Source: Torymus aiolomorphi
Lineage: Eukaryota; Arthropoda; Insecta; Hymenoptera; Torymidae
Direction of reading: 5' to 3'
Assembly (NCBI GenBank): GCA_036365515.1
Contig: CM070876.1
Span: forward strand, 92,563,800 to 92,627,799
DNA: 64,000 bases
Under the pieces are notes generated by a model. It was not told where the DNA came from. It was given only the letters and a program-made list of their open reading frames with translations, and did not search any database. Positions 1-10,495 of the stretch are shown here, one piece after another (position 1 is the stretch's first letter; each line of letters starts with the position of its first letter). Both the position numbers and the translations under genes were made by a program.

Positions 1-905
1 GAATGCGAGTTCCCTGCTTGAAAGTGAAGGCACGCAGACAGGCTGTCTATGAAATTAATGCACGAAATAATTTCCAAATGTACGTAGGTAGAGGGAACGT
101 ATTTTACGAAGAACGTGGAGCCGCGCAGACTGACTAATAAAAAATTGATAATTAAAGCATTACTAAATCAAAATAGGCTGGAGAAGGTATTTCTACATTG
201 TAAACCGAAAACGCGTAGATGGGCAACCTATGTAATTGAGAAACAAGAGAGTTTAAAATCTAAGTTTACAGTAGCAGCCACTCCAACGCAGTGAAGTGAA
301 GGCACGCAGACAGGCTATCTACAAAATGAATGCAGGAAGCAATTTCTAAACGTAGGTAGGATGGGGAGCCATCGAGTTTGATGCGAAAAGTGAAGCAGCG
401 CAGATGGACTAATAAAAAAATTAATAAATAAATAATTCCTAAACCAAAAAAGGCGAAGGATGAAGTTCCATACATTTTTAATTGCAAATGCGCAGGCGGG
501 TAACCTATCCAATTGAAACGCAAGTAGTTTTAAATCAAAGTAGGCAGTGGCAGCCAATTTAAGGCAATGAAATGAAGCAGCGTAGACGAGCTTTGAATAA
601 TAAAATTAATAATTTGAGAATTCTTAAAACAAACCAGGCGGAGGATACGAGTTCCGAGCTTGAAAGTAAAGGCACGCAGACAGGCTGCTTATTAAATTAA
701 TGCGAGAAATAATTTTTAAATGAAGGTAAGTAGAGGAAACGAGTTTTACGCAGAAAGTGGAGCAGTGCAGATGGGCTAATAAAAAATTGATAATTAAATA
801 ATTACCAAAACAAAATAGGCTGGGGAAGGAATTTCTTCTTTGTTGCAACCTCACGGTGCAACAAAGGACAACTGAGGACACAGATAGGCGTGACAGCGGG
901 CTTAG
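1..905 (-). repeat. Degenerate ~93-bp repeat array (reverse orientation)
   Basis: About nine diverged monomers are present, each marked by a CAGACAGGCT, GCAGATGG or CGCAGGCGGG type core near positions 30, 118, 210, 301, 393, 488, 578, 673 and 760. Three monomer types recur in order (near 30, 301 and 673; 118, 393 and 760; 210 and 488), so the array has a rough three-monomer higher-order organisation. The same monomers occur on the opposite strand from 1043 onward, so 1-2375 is an inverted arrangement around the hairpin at 929-1042. No coding sense is seen; small open frames here are chance. Confidence 0.75.
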
Positions 906-928
906 GTAGGCAGTGCTATAAAATTCTA

Positions 929-1042
929 TACGATACTTGTGACCTAAGTATCACTCTGGCACGGCGTAATTAGGACCCTCGCTATGCTCGGGCCCTAACT
1001 CACGCAGTGTAACAAAGTGCTACCTAGGTCACATGTATCGTA
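929..1042. repeat. Hairpin MITE at the centre of the inverted arrays
   Basis: The left side begins TACGATACTTGTGACCTA and the right side ends with the reverse complement of TACGATACATGTGACCTA. The centre is a near palindrome around CTCGCTATGCTCGG. A related hairpin at 13244-13360 shares the GTATCGTAATGTACTA end and a CGCTTCGCTCG-type centre. The length (about 115 bp), strong dyad and second copy fit a miniature non-autonomous DNA transposon; its autonomous partner is not recognised. Confidence 0.6.
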
Positions 1043-2375
1043 ATGTACTATTTTATTAGCCCGTCTGCGCTGCTCCACCTTCTGCGTAAAACTCATTTCC
1101 TCTACCTACGTACATTTAAAAATTATTTCGCCAATTAATTTAATAGGCAGCCTGTCTGCGTGCCTCCACTTTCAGGTACGGAACTGGCACCCGCCGCCTG
1201 TTTTGCTTTAAGTATTATTCAATTATTAATATTATTAATAATAGCCCGTCTGTGCGGTTCCAGTTTACGGCGTCGAACTCGGTTTTCCTATGCCTACTTA
1301 CGTTTAAAAATCACTACTTGTTTCTTGATTGGATAGGATGCTCGTCTGCGCGTTTTTAGTTTAATATGTGAATATTCCTCACCCGCCTTTTTCGGTATAG
1401 GAATTATCTAATTATGATTTTTTCTATTAGTAGCCCGTCTGCGCTGCTCCACTTTCTGCATCAAACTCGCTTCCCCTATTTACAACCTACGTTTCAAAAT
1501 TACTTACTTATTAATTTTATAGGTAGCTAATTGTCAGCGTGGCTTCACTTTCAAGCACGGAACTACCTTCCCCCGCTTATTTTGGTTTGAGAATTATTTA
1601 ATTAATAATTTTATTAATAATAAATTAATTATACAGTTCCTATTTTGGTTTGGAACTAATTCGATTACTAACTTCATAAAGGTAGCCTGTATGCACACCA
1701 TAACTATCGTGCGTTGAATTTGCTTCCCCGCCAGCTATTGTGGTTTAAAAATTATTCGATTCAGTATTAATATTATTCGATAATTGGTATCAGCCTGCGG
1801 GCGCATGTCCATTTTATGCGCATACTCGCCTCTCATTCCTACATAGGTTTAGGAATTTTTTGAATATTAAATTTATTGTCAGCCTGCCTGGGCGCCTTCC
1901 CTCTTGTGCATATGACTTGCTTTTCCTGCCTAAGTAGAAGCGTGTTTTTAATTTTCTATGAACACTCTCAATAAAATAAATTATTTCTTCTAGTTATGTT
2001 AAAAAGAAATGTTTACAATTTTAGTTCTGAATATATAAATACCGATTAAAACTAATAACATTTTTCTTCTATGTTAAAAGTGTAAAACATTTCTTTTTAT
2101 ATTGAAATAATATAAGTGTTCCTTATACCGAGGGTCTACATTTGACGAAGTGTTTCTAGCTGGTACATTTACCTTACTTAGATTTAGAAATTATTTGATG
2201 GATAACTTCACTTGCAGCCTGTCACCTGCTCCCATTACTATCCTGAGTAGAACTTACATATAAATAATTTTTTTCAGTTTTTATGCTGGTAAAAAAATGA
2301 TGTAAAAAGATGTTAACTTTGACCCATAGCCGAAAGATTTTGTTTTAAAAAGATTAAACGCTATGTATATATAAA
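1043..2375 (+). repeat. Degenerate ~95-bp repeat array, copy A
   Basis: Monomers contain GCCCGTCTGCGC-like cores (near 1045, 1140, 1230, 1325, 1430, 1520, 1680, 1785 and 1875) followed by a CTCC, then pyrimidine-rich and A/T tracts. From about 1150 to 2370 the segment matches 17850-19060 almost base for base over long stretches, including the non-repetitive tail after 1950, so it is part of a dispersed repeat of at least 1.2 kb. No open frame of note. Confidence 0.75.
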
Positions 2376-2597
2376 TGGGTCTGAAGTTTGCAACGTTGTA
2401 GTGCAACAAAATAAAAAAATATTTGATTTTACTTCAAGTTTATAATAATTAATATTACTTTTGCGTGTAGATTTATTGTTTTATAGAATCAAATAACTTT
2501 ATAATAAAGATTTAGATAAAATTTCCATTGCTTGTTAACTTTAATTAATTGTAAATAATTATTTCGTTGCACTCCAACGATGGAAACTTCAGACCCA
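2376..2597. mobile_element. MITE with ~35-bp terminal inverted repeats
   Basis: The left end TGGGTCTGAAGTTTGCAACG is mirrored by a right end of CGATGGAAACTTCAGACCCA, and the inner parts of the arms also pair (AGTGCAACAAAATAA with TTATTTCGTTGCACT). The flanks are similar (TGTATATATAAA and TGTATATAATAAA), which may be an imperfect target duplication in a TA-rich site. The homologous locus near 19050 lacks this insert, which supports mobility. Confidence 0.7.
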
Positions 2598-2604
2598 TGT
2601 ATAT

Positions 2605-2890
2605 AATAAAAATCTTTTTCGAATTAATTCTTCACATTCTTCAATTCTTTTGAAAATCAGTGAAAGTTAAACCAGTATAATAAAATGCACAAACAATGGT
2701 TATGTTTGGAAATTTATATTGTGTTTCTAATCAGGTGCATGAGAAATTTTTTGGTTATTTACAAATATTTATCATTGACTCACACTACCTCCTATTAATG
2801 TTTCTCAAGACTAAAGCTATGAGCAAAAACTGCGTTGCTCTATAAAAAGATTTTAATATAAGATTTTAAGATAATCCAGATTTTTGATGG
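2605..2890. repeat. Direct duplication, copy 1
   Basis: The segment containing GAAAATCAGTGAAAGTTAAA and ATGCACAAACAATGGTTATG recurs at 3622-3900 in the same orientation, about 1.02 kb away, with many substitutions and small indels. No function is recognised. It may be part of the dispersed repeat interrupted by the MITE at 3053-3340. Confidence 0.7.
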
Positions 2891-3052
2891 GATGGTCAGC
2901 ATACCAGCCATTTTTCAAATTACAATTAAAAGCTGTAGTTTATGAAATGTTCACTAAAAGGAAAAGTCATCAAGAATTAAAATTTAACAAAATTTTTTAA
3001 ATTGCTCTTTCATACAGAGTCTTATGGTGGTGTCAATTAAGTTCGCGTAGTA

Positions 3053-3340
3053 GTCAGCTTACATGAAACGACTGTGTCAAACTGATCTGCGGATATTTCT
3101 ACCGATTTTCCTGCAAAATTACCTGCCAGAAATTTCTATAAAGACTTTGGACACATGAATATACAATGAAAAATATCTTCAGTATTAATAGTATATTTAT
3201 ATATCAAAAACCAATTTTGTCTGTTAGATGAAAACCATGTGGGAAAAATCTTTGTAGAGATTTCTCACAGATCTTTTGCAGGTAATTTTGTAGATATAAC
3301 TACAGATAATTTCTGCATATCTTATTTCGACGGGGCTGAC
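3053..3340. mobile_element. MITE flanked by TA
   Basis: The ends are GTCAGC and GCTGAC, each directly flanked by TA. The arms contain CAAAATTACCTGC (near 3114) and GCAGGTAATTTTG (near 3279) as imperfect inverted copies. The TA duplication and dyad suggest a Tc1/mariner-type non-autonomous element. There is no open frame for a transposase. Confidence 0.55.
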
Positions 3341-3621
3341 TATTCATACTAAAAAACCAATGCCAATACATTGGCAAGATGCTTCCTCAAACTAATTTAT
3401 CGATTCCATTTTAAAAATTTAAAAAAAATATCTTTTCATTCATGTTCTCGTTTTATATTTGTTGGCTAACCTTGCGAATAATCATTTTGTTCCGACAATT
3501 TAGTCTATACGGAGCTTGAGGAAAATATGAAGTAAGTACCATAATACCCTTTCTTGAGAATGGGATTTCTGTAAAATAAGGTATTCAACCGTCATTGGGT
3601 CCTCGTAAATGCTTGTGTATC

Positions 3622-4070
3622 GAATAAAAATCTTTTTTGAATTAAATGTTCACTTTCTAATATTCTGTTGAAAATCAGTGAAAGTTAAAGCAGTATAATA
3701 AAATGCACAAACAATGGTTATGTTTGCAAATTCTATTGTGTTTCTAATCAGGTGCACGAGAAATTTTTTAGTTATTTACCAAAATTTATCATTGACACTA
3801 ACTTTTACTAATATTTCTCAAGACTTTAAAGCTCTTTGCAAAAATAGCATTGCTCTCTTAAAAGATTTAATACAAGATTTTAAAGTAGTTCGTGCGCGAC
3901 TACCTACTCAAATTAAGCAGTGCTCCATGAAGAGATTATCTAAAATTAAAAAAAAAAACAATAGCTGTGAAGTGGTTAATTTATTGAAAATTATTACAGG
4001 TCATTCTGTAGATATATCTGCTAATAAATGTGTCTGTAAATGTAAATTTTTTTTCCCGTTTACGACATAG
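3622..4070. repeat. Direct duplication, copy 2, with downstream unique sequence
   Basis: Positions 3622-3900 repeat 2605-2890. The open frame from 3714 to 4070 is mostly a property of the repeat, and the first copy does not keep it open, so I do not call a gene. A unique CGTGCGCGACTACC segment follows near 3888. Confidence 0.55.
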
Positions 4071-4729
4071 TATATCGCCCTGGGGGAGGAGGGGGGGGGG
4101 GGGGCTTTTCCGGAAAAGCGATTTCGTTGTTAATTTTTTTTAGACCGTGCGGGATCTTTTCTTCAAGTACCAGTCGCTAATTTTTTCCTAACGAAGGTAT
4201 TGCGACTCTGAGAATTTTAGTTTTCGTGTGTCGTTATGGGAAAATTGACTTGTTTGTGAGGGTGGTTTTAGGGGTGGTTTATGGGGGTGGCGAAGTGCTA
4301 AATTTTGCTACACTGTTTTTGGTCCATTCCTATCCTGTTTTATGGTTCTAGACGGGTTATAATGTAAATCGTAAATTTTAGTTTTTTCGTTCACTGCGAA
4401 CATTCGGAATTTCAAACACATAACGTGAGATCGTTTATGATCATCTTTATAAATAATCTTGGTGAAGGAATAACGATAAGCTGTCGACAGTGGGCGTTGC
4501 TTCAAATGCATAAACCTACAATCTTTTTGTGTGAGTTGGCATTATATTATGGGCAGAGGAGAACCTATGTAACATAGCATTTGACTTAACTCGTCCTGTT
4601 GAAAATATCCCTGGAAGATCTCCAGTCAAAATGATCGAGCACAATCTGCTACGTCTTACAATAAGTAAGAAATATTTAATTTTTCACTGTACGAAAATAT
4701 ATGTACAAGTATGTGTAAAATTATGTATA
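4071..4729. other. Gene-free stretch with poly-G tract and one splice-flanked open segment
   Basis: A run of 14 G lies at 4091-4104. The rest is mostly featureless. Around 4557-4666 a segment of about 110 bp stays open in one plus-strand frame, preceded by an AG and followed by GTAAGA. It could be an exon remnant, but no family is recognised and chance is likely. Confidence 0.3.
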
Positions 4730-4950
4730 TATAAATCTAAATATATGAAACGCAAGTAATGCAGACACTTTTCGGAATTGAAATCGACTTATGCAGACAG
4801 ACCGACTTATGCAAACGACAGCATAAATAGAGAGATTATTTCTTTAGTCACGCAAGACTTGTGCAGACACTTGTATAAATGGTATTACACTTATGCAGAC
4901 GGGTCACGTGGTCTTATACATTGCTGTCAGTATCAGTCGATTTTCATATG

Positions 4951-5014
<64 letters not shown>

Positions 5015-5245
5015 ACTGTTTGTATAGATGAATATGCAGACATATCTACATAAGTTCCGATCCGTTACAGTCAGACATCCGCGTAAGTACCCTTTCCATT
5101 AAGAGTGTGTCTGCAGAAGTCACGCTTGACTAAAGAAATAATCCCTCTCTAATGCAGACACAAAAAAATATCTGCAGAAGTTTAAGAAAGTCCGCATAAG
5201 TACCGGTCCCATTAAGAATGCGTCCGCAAAAGTAACTTTCAGATA
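4730..5245. repeat. Short-word array element (GTCTGCATAAGT words) around a (TA)n core
   Basis: About twelve degenerate copies of a 12-nt word near GTCTGCATAAGT are spread through the segment. Most copies left of the (TA)n at 4951-5007 are reversed (ACTTATGCAGAC) and most to the right are forward (GTCTGCAGAAGT, GTCCGCATAAGT), so the element is an imperfect palindrome. It carries a 16-nt core TGACTAAAGAAATAAT twice, reversed at 4835-4850 and forward at 5127-5142. The same core occurs at 26337 and 48838 inside arrays of similar or different words. The arrangement resembles subterminal transposase-binding arrays of DNA transposons, by inference only. Confidence 0.65.
4951..5007. repeat. (TA)n microsatellite
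   Basis: An almost pure TA dinucleotide run at the centre of the palindromic word array. Confidence 0.95.
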
Positions 5246-5902
5246 TTTATAGGTTTATATAACGATTATTTAAAGCGTAATAGTTACAGTTCCAATGAAC
5301 AATTCAAGCATTTACTTGGTATCGTTTATGTAATAAGGCATAAAATCAGAGATTTGAGAGCTCTTGAAAAAAGAGAGCCAAAAATAATGAATCTGTTTCA
5401 TGGACACTACTGCGTTGCAATGTTTCGAAATAATTTTTTATGTACCTTATATTATATCTTAAATAATTTGAAATCTTATGTATTTTGAGTAAATGAATAT
5501 TTCATAGTTAAAATTAATTCGCATCCATTATTTATTAAACTAACTTACAAACGTTAGGTTAGTTTCACACGAACGTCAAGCCCTCCGTACACGTAAGTAG
5601 TATACTCAGGAACTTTTTTGGGGTTTAGGTTTAGATATTTGGTTTGGGTGTTAATATTTGGTTTACATGGTTTCTATTACTTTTATTTAGTAATAATATT
5701 AGATATTATAATTTAATATATCACTTTTAATAATAAATCATTATTTATAAATCGTTTCGGGTTACCTTCTCAACCGCTCTCTCTCTTCAAGCGCGCGCGC
5801 AGTTCGGGCTGTCAATCCCCGCAGGACGCTTCTGCGCAGGTGCGTGCTCTGAGCCTCTGAGCACGCCATCGGCGCACTGAGCTTGACGAATACTAGCACA
5901 GC
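5246..5902. other. Gene-free AT-rich stretch ending in a GC-rich patch
   Basis: No gene or recognisable repeat is seen in 5246-5760. Positions 5765-5890 are GC-rich with CTCTCTCT and GCGCGCGC runs and lead into the minisatellite. Confidence 0.5.
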
Positions 5903-6115
5903 TCAAAATCTCGGATGAAAATTAGCACAACTCCCGGTGTTCTGACCAAAAAAAGCATGACTTGCGGCGCCCGGACGAAAAAAAGCACGACCCACGACGT
6001 TCGGACGAAAAAAAGCACGACTCGCGGCGCCTGGACGAAGAGAAACACGACTCGCGGGGCTTGGACGAATAGTAGCACTACTCGTAGGGCTCAGACGAAA
6101 AAATACCCAGCTTGA
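5903..6115. repeat. 30-bp GC-rich minisatellite
   Basis: About six or seven tandem 30-bp units share the core GGACGAAAAAAAGCACGACT. Because 30 is a multiple of three, several frames on both strands stay open and encode repetitive Thr/Lys-rich or Arg/Phe/Val-rich peptides. These overlap each other and have no start context or homology, so I treat them as artefacts of the period. Confidence 0.9.
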
Positions 6116-6507
6116 TAAATACTTACGAAGACTAGCACTATTCATTGCGTTCTTATAAATAGTACACAGTTTGTCATTTGTCATGTCATATTATGCATAA
6201 AAGATACTTGCGATATTATTTTAATTAATTAATATTGATTTTTATCACTTTATGTGTGTTCAACTACTCGGTACAAGTAAAATTTATAGAAGCCAAATAC
6301 GTATGGTTATCTTGTGCATTATTTAAGATAAATCTTTGAGTAATTTTACTTCTTTAATATAGTTTCATTAATATATAACTTCCTTGGTAGAAAATAATCC
6401 CATGTCGTTGGTTAACATGTTAATAATGAAGACATTTATTCTTATGATTAACGTTGAAATTTAATACGCACGAGGGCTCAGGTGCCGCACCTTTGGAGAG
6501 GTGCTTT
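6116..6507. other. Gene-free AT-rich stretch
   Basis: No gene, RNA or clear repeat is seen. The right part (GTGCCGCACCTTTGGAGAGGTG) leads into the hairpin that starts near 6508. Confidence 0.4.
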
Positions 6508-6903
6508 GATAATTTGTCGCCGTATTGGGCTTAACCTAGAAGTGAACTTGATAAGGTAAATGCTTTATGGATTAGTTTGTCCCCATATTGGGAAATATAA
6601 CATTTATCTTTTCTTCATGACATCGATTAACCGCAAGAAGTAGAACTGGACTTGATAAGGTAAATGCTTTATGGATTCTTTATAAATTCTGTCGGGGTGA
6701 ACCTTTATCTATTTAATGAATGTAGAGGTACATAAATCCATAAATTATTTACCTTATCAAGTCCAGTTCTACTTCTTGCAGTTAATCGATGTCATGAAGA
6801 AAAGATAAATGCTATATTTCCCAATATGGGGACAAACTAATCCGTAATTTCCTATGATATAATTTCCTATAATTTCCAATATGGAGACAAATTGTCAAAG
6901 CAC
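6508..6903. mobile_element. Foldback hairpin element (~400 bp)
   Basis: The left arm begins GTGCTTTGATAATTTGTC and the right arm ends GACAAATTGTCAAAGCAC. Inner parts also pair, for example GGACTTGATAAGGTAAATG (left) with CATAAATTATTTACCTTATC (right) and ATCGATTAACCGCAAG with TTGCAGTTAATCGAT. The left arm has a local duplication of the GACTTGATAAGGTAAATGC segment. There is no coding capacity. It fits a palindromic MITE; no target duplication was identified. Confidence 0.65.
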
Positions 6904-7224
6904 TAGAAAATCCCTTATATGTACGCACAACGCACGACGCACCACACCGTGTAGGCGTGTATGCAGTACTGCGGGATTCGTAACTAACCCCCTGGCGAAA
7001 AAAATCACGTGATTAATCATATGATTTATCACTTGATTTCTCACGCTATTTCTCACGTGATTTTTCACGTGATTTCTCACGTGACGATTTGGCGCGATTA
7101 ATGACGTGACAAATCACGTGACAATACAAACATAAATAATATATAACGCTTATTCGTTAATGAAACTTATTTCCTTAATGGATAGCAAATACATTATCGC
7201 AGAAAAAAACGATACATAAAATTT

Positions 7225-7300
7225 CCGACTCAACCGAGAATCGAACTCACGACCCTTGGGTTCCTGCGCAGGCACGCTATCCATTACGCTATCACTCGCC
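7225..7300 (-). ncRNA. tRNA-derived sequence with pol III A and B boxes (left arm)
   Basis: Read on the minus strand it contains an A-box-like TAGCGTAATGG and a perfect B box GTTCGATTC at tRNA-like spacing, followed by AAATTTTATG and a run of T. The acceptor and anticodon stems do not pair properly, so it is a tRNA-derived SINE-like head and not a tRNA gene. It points outward, toward the left terminus of the foldback element. Confidence 0.6.
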
Positions 7301-8206
7301 TGAAAGATTGTGGTCATTTTCACCTACATAAGGTGCATTCTCCATATTTATTGCTATTTCAAACTGATTATTTATGTAAAATATCAATGGTTTGTAAAAA
7401 GTATTTATTTATACACTATCTTAATAAAATGCGTAACTTACATTAAAACATTAATTAATTAAATTCGAATAACTTAAGAATGTAGTACCGGTAAAGTAGA
7501 AATCAGGTGTCTACAAAACTAATTTTTTTTTTTATACAAAATACCGAATTATTTTTGTAAAATGTTATGAATGTAAAATTGTAAATAATGATCATTACGT
7601 TTTTAAACATTTTTATTACTTTTGAAAAAGTTATGCGAATTTAATTAATTAATATTTTGATGTAAGTTAGTCATTTTCTTTATATAGTGCATAAATAAAT
7701 AATAATTAGAAATTTTTTATATTTTAGATAAATGATCGTCCTTAATATTTATTTAAATGCTGTTTAATTTCGATTATTTAATTTGCTATTTAATTTCGAT
7801 TATTTAATTTGCTATTTAATTTCGATCATTTTGAAAATAAGTAATTTATATTGAGATATTAAATAATTAAATTCAAATAACTTTTTCAAAAGTAATAAAA
7901 ATTTTAAAAAATGATCATTATTTACAATTTTATATACATAACATTTTATAAAAATAACTCGGTATTTTGTTTAAAAAAAAAAAATTTATTTTGTACTTAC
8001 ATGATTTCTACTTTACCGGCCCTACATTCTTAAGCTATTCGAATTAAATTAATTAATGTTTTAATATAAGTTACGCATTTGATTAAAATAGTGTATAAAT
8101 AAATAATTTTTACCAACCATTAATATTTTACATAAATAATCAAATTGAAATAGCAATAAATATGGAGAATGCAGCACATGTAGGTGAAAATGACCACAAT
8201 CTTTCA

Positions 8207-8282
8207 GGCGAATGATAGCGTAATGGATAGCGTGCCTGCGCAGAAATCCAAAGTTCGTGAGTTCGATTCTTGGTTGGGTTGG
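8207..8282 (+). ncRNA. tRNA-derived sequence with pol III A and B boxes (right arm)
   Basis: This is the inverted partner of 7225-7300. The A-box-like TAGCGTAATGG and B box GTTCGATTC are both intact, followed by TTTT near 8286 and TTTTTTT near 8299, which could end a pol III transcript of roughly 90-100 nt. It differs from the left copy by several changes, including AGAAATCCAAAG where the left copy has AGGAACCCAAGG. No cloverleaf can be drawn with standard stems. Confidence 0.6.
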
Positions 8283-8724
8283 AAATTTTATGTATCTTTT
8301 TTTGCGATAATGTATTTGCTATCCATTGAGGAAACAAGTTTTTTTAACGAATAAGCGTTATATATTATTTTTTTATGTTTGTATTGTCACATGATTTTCA
8401 CGTGATTATTCACGTGAGAAATCGCGCCAAATCGTCACGTGAGAAATCACGTGAAAAATCACGTGAGAAATCCAGTGAGAAATCAAGTGATAAATCATAT
8501 AATTAATCACGTGATTTTTTCGCCAGGGCCACAGCTTGTTGGACCCGGCCGGAATACATACTGCATTACACGCTACCCCGATCGGAGCGCCACCTACTCT
8601 TATACTGTTTTAATTATTCATCAGTTTTGAATACTTAAACTCTATAATTCAATCTTGAAAATTCAAACATATTACATTTCGACGCCAATACTATATACTT
8701 TTATAATATACTGATGATAATATC

Positions 8725-9460
8725 ATTGGACCCTGGCGGAAGTAAAAACTGCACATATCTGCACATATTTGCACATATATGTACAATTATGTAGATTTCT
8801 GCACATTTTTGTAAATTTCTATATATTTCTGCACATTTCTGCACATTTTTGCACATTTTGTCCACTTATTAGACTTTTGTACAAAAATGTGCAAAAATGT
8901 GCAGAAATGTGCAGAAACGTGCAGAAATGTGCAGAAATGTACAGAAATGTACGAAAATCTGCAGAAATGTGCAAAAACATACAAAGATGTAGGTACAATT
9001 CAATATAATTATCAGATGAAAAATTAACGAGCTTCATAAATGTATAAAAACTTTGTTAATCATTAGTATAAACATTTCGCATGTTCATTAGAAATTGTTT
9101 ATTATCAATTAAATTGCATTTTAATTATCGCCGAAAAAACTTACATAAAATTTTCTCCCTGACCGAGAATCGAACGCACGACCCTTGTGTTACTACGCAC
9201 GCGCGCAAACCGTTACGCTATCACTCGCATTAAAGAATTTTGGCATTTTCATCTACATAAGGTGCATTATCCGTATTTATTTAATTGATATTACATTTTG
9301 ATTATTCATCTAATATATTAGTGATTTTTAATAATTTTTTATATTTACACAATATTTTAAGAAAATGAATAACTTAATGATAAGACATTAATTAATTAAA
9401 TTCGATTTACTTAAAAAATTTAGTGCCGGTAAATTAGAAATCGGTGTGTCACGGTGTTTC
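8725..9460. mobile_element. Relative of the foldback element with TGCACA word arrays
   Basis: It begins ACCCTGGCGGAAG, like the terminus of 6989-8528, but the word array is TGCACATTTC/GTGCAGAAAT, first in one orientation (8752-8862) and then inverted (8881-8985). The following 9110-9450 matches the left-arm interior of 6989-8528: a tRNA-like segment, TAAGGTGCATT, TTAATTAATTAAATTCGA and GTGCCGGTAAATTAGAAATC. Only one half is present. Open frames through the array are a by-product of its repetition. Confidence 0.7.
9156..9230 (-). ncRNA. tRNA-derived sequence, third copy
   Basis: The minus strand carries TAGCGTAACGG (A-box-like) and a perfect B box GTTCGATTC. The middle is more diverged than the copies at 7225 and 8207 (CGCGCGTGCGTAG in place of the CCTGCGCAGG region). 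It is a component of the TGCACA-type element and not a functional tRNA. Confidence 0.5.
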
Positions 9461-10061
9461 CTCGTCCAAACTTGCTAAGAAATGACATTTTTAAAAGTAA
9501 CATTAAATAATGTTTCGGAAGAATTTTAATGTGGGATACAATTGATTATATCATAAAATAATATTATGTTATATAATAAACCTTAATATAAAGGTTTTCA
9601 ATTGATTTTAATATTTAATTAATGATGTCTACTAATAGGGCGGTGAAAAACGACTTGTCCAGATTTGTGTGTGCACAAATACAATACGAGCATGCTCGTA
9701 TCGGCGGTTGAACAGAAAAGTTAGGTTAAGTTGTCTGCGCACAAACGTTGTTTCATATCGCATTGACGACCTTCAGCAGTTTTTACCGTATTGGAATTAA
9801 TTAACATTCAATATAAAAAAGGGTTAGAAATTGATTATAAATGCACTACAGTTAACAAAATAATTTTGTTGGCAACGATAATATTATCAAGACACACTAA
9901 TGTGAGGCACACGTCAAACGTGTACACCCACATTAATAGGGGGCACACAAAAATGTACTTTGTTGTCTGCTAGGGCACACAAATGCGTACAAAATTTTTT
10001 TTTTTATATTGCTTGTAACTTTCGTAAATATTAATATTTTTCTATAAAAAATTTGTTTCGT
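9461..10061. other. Gene-free stretch before the large palindromic-word element
   Basis: No gene is supported. A few short repeated GGCACACA/ACACGTCAAACGTGT words occur at 9900-9980. Confidence 0.4.
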
Positions 10062-10069
10062 GTAGATTA

Positions 10070-10495
10070 TCCCGCGTGAAAATAAAATATGAGATCTCAT
10101 ATGGGATCTATATGAGATCTCAGTGAGATCTTATATGAGAATTTCAGACATGAGATCTCATATGAGATCTCATCTGCGATTTAATATTAAAAAAATATTT
10201 ATTATGAGATCTCATACGAGATCTCATATACGATCTCATATGAGATCTCATCTGCAATTTTTTATTAAAAAAAAAGAATTTTGAGATCTCATATGAGATC
10301 TCATCTGCGATTTAATATTTAAAAAATATTTATTATGAGATCTCATACGAGATCTTATATACGATATCATATGAGATCTCATCTGCAATTTTGTATTAGA
10401 AAAATATTATGAGATCTCATATGAGATCTCATTTGCATTTTTCTACTAAAATATAATATGAGATCTCATATGAGATATCATCTGCAATTTTATAT
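10070..10495. repeat. Left terminal array of AGATCTCATATGAGATCT words
   Basis: Runs of two to four palindromes are separated by AT-rich spacers with a conserved pattern (CATCTGCGATTTAATATT then AAAAATATTTATTATGAG). The spacer plus palindromes form a second-order repeat of about 100-130 bp, seen at 10160, 10250, 10310 and 10385. Confidence 0.85.

Larger units (their letters stand above)
6989..8528. mobile_element. Foldback element with CACGTGA word arrays and tRNA-like arms
   Basis: The two halves are inverted copies of about 700 bp. Each end starts CCCTGGCGAAAAAA followed by roughly ten copies of a word near TCACGTGATT or TCACGTGAGAAA. Then come a tRNA-like segment (7225-7300 and 8207-8282), a conserved interior (TTCGAATAACTTAAGAATGT; GTACCGGTAAAGTAGAAATC) and an AT-rich middle near 7660-7860. 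No transposase is encoded. Part of the interior recurs at 9240-9450 and 15825-16105. The ends do not show a clear target duplication. Confidence 0.75.

Noticed and set aside
5893..6184. Repetitive protein encoded by the minisatellite
   Set aside because: Three frames are open at once only because the period is 30; no signal, homology or start supports one of them.
7225..9230. tRNA genes
   Set aside because: A and B boxes are present, but the acceptor and anticodon stems do not pair and copies lie inside inverted repeats. They are tRNA-derived only.
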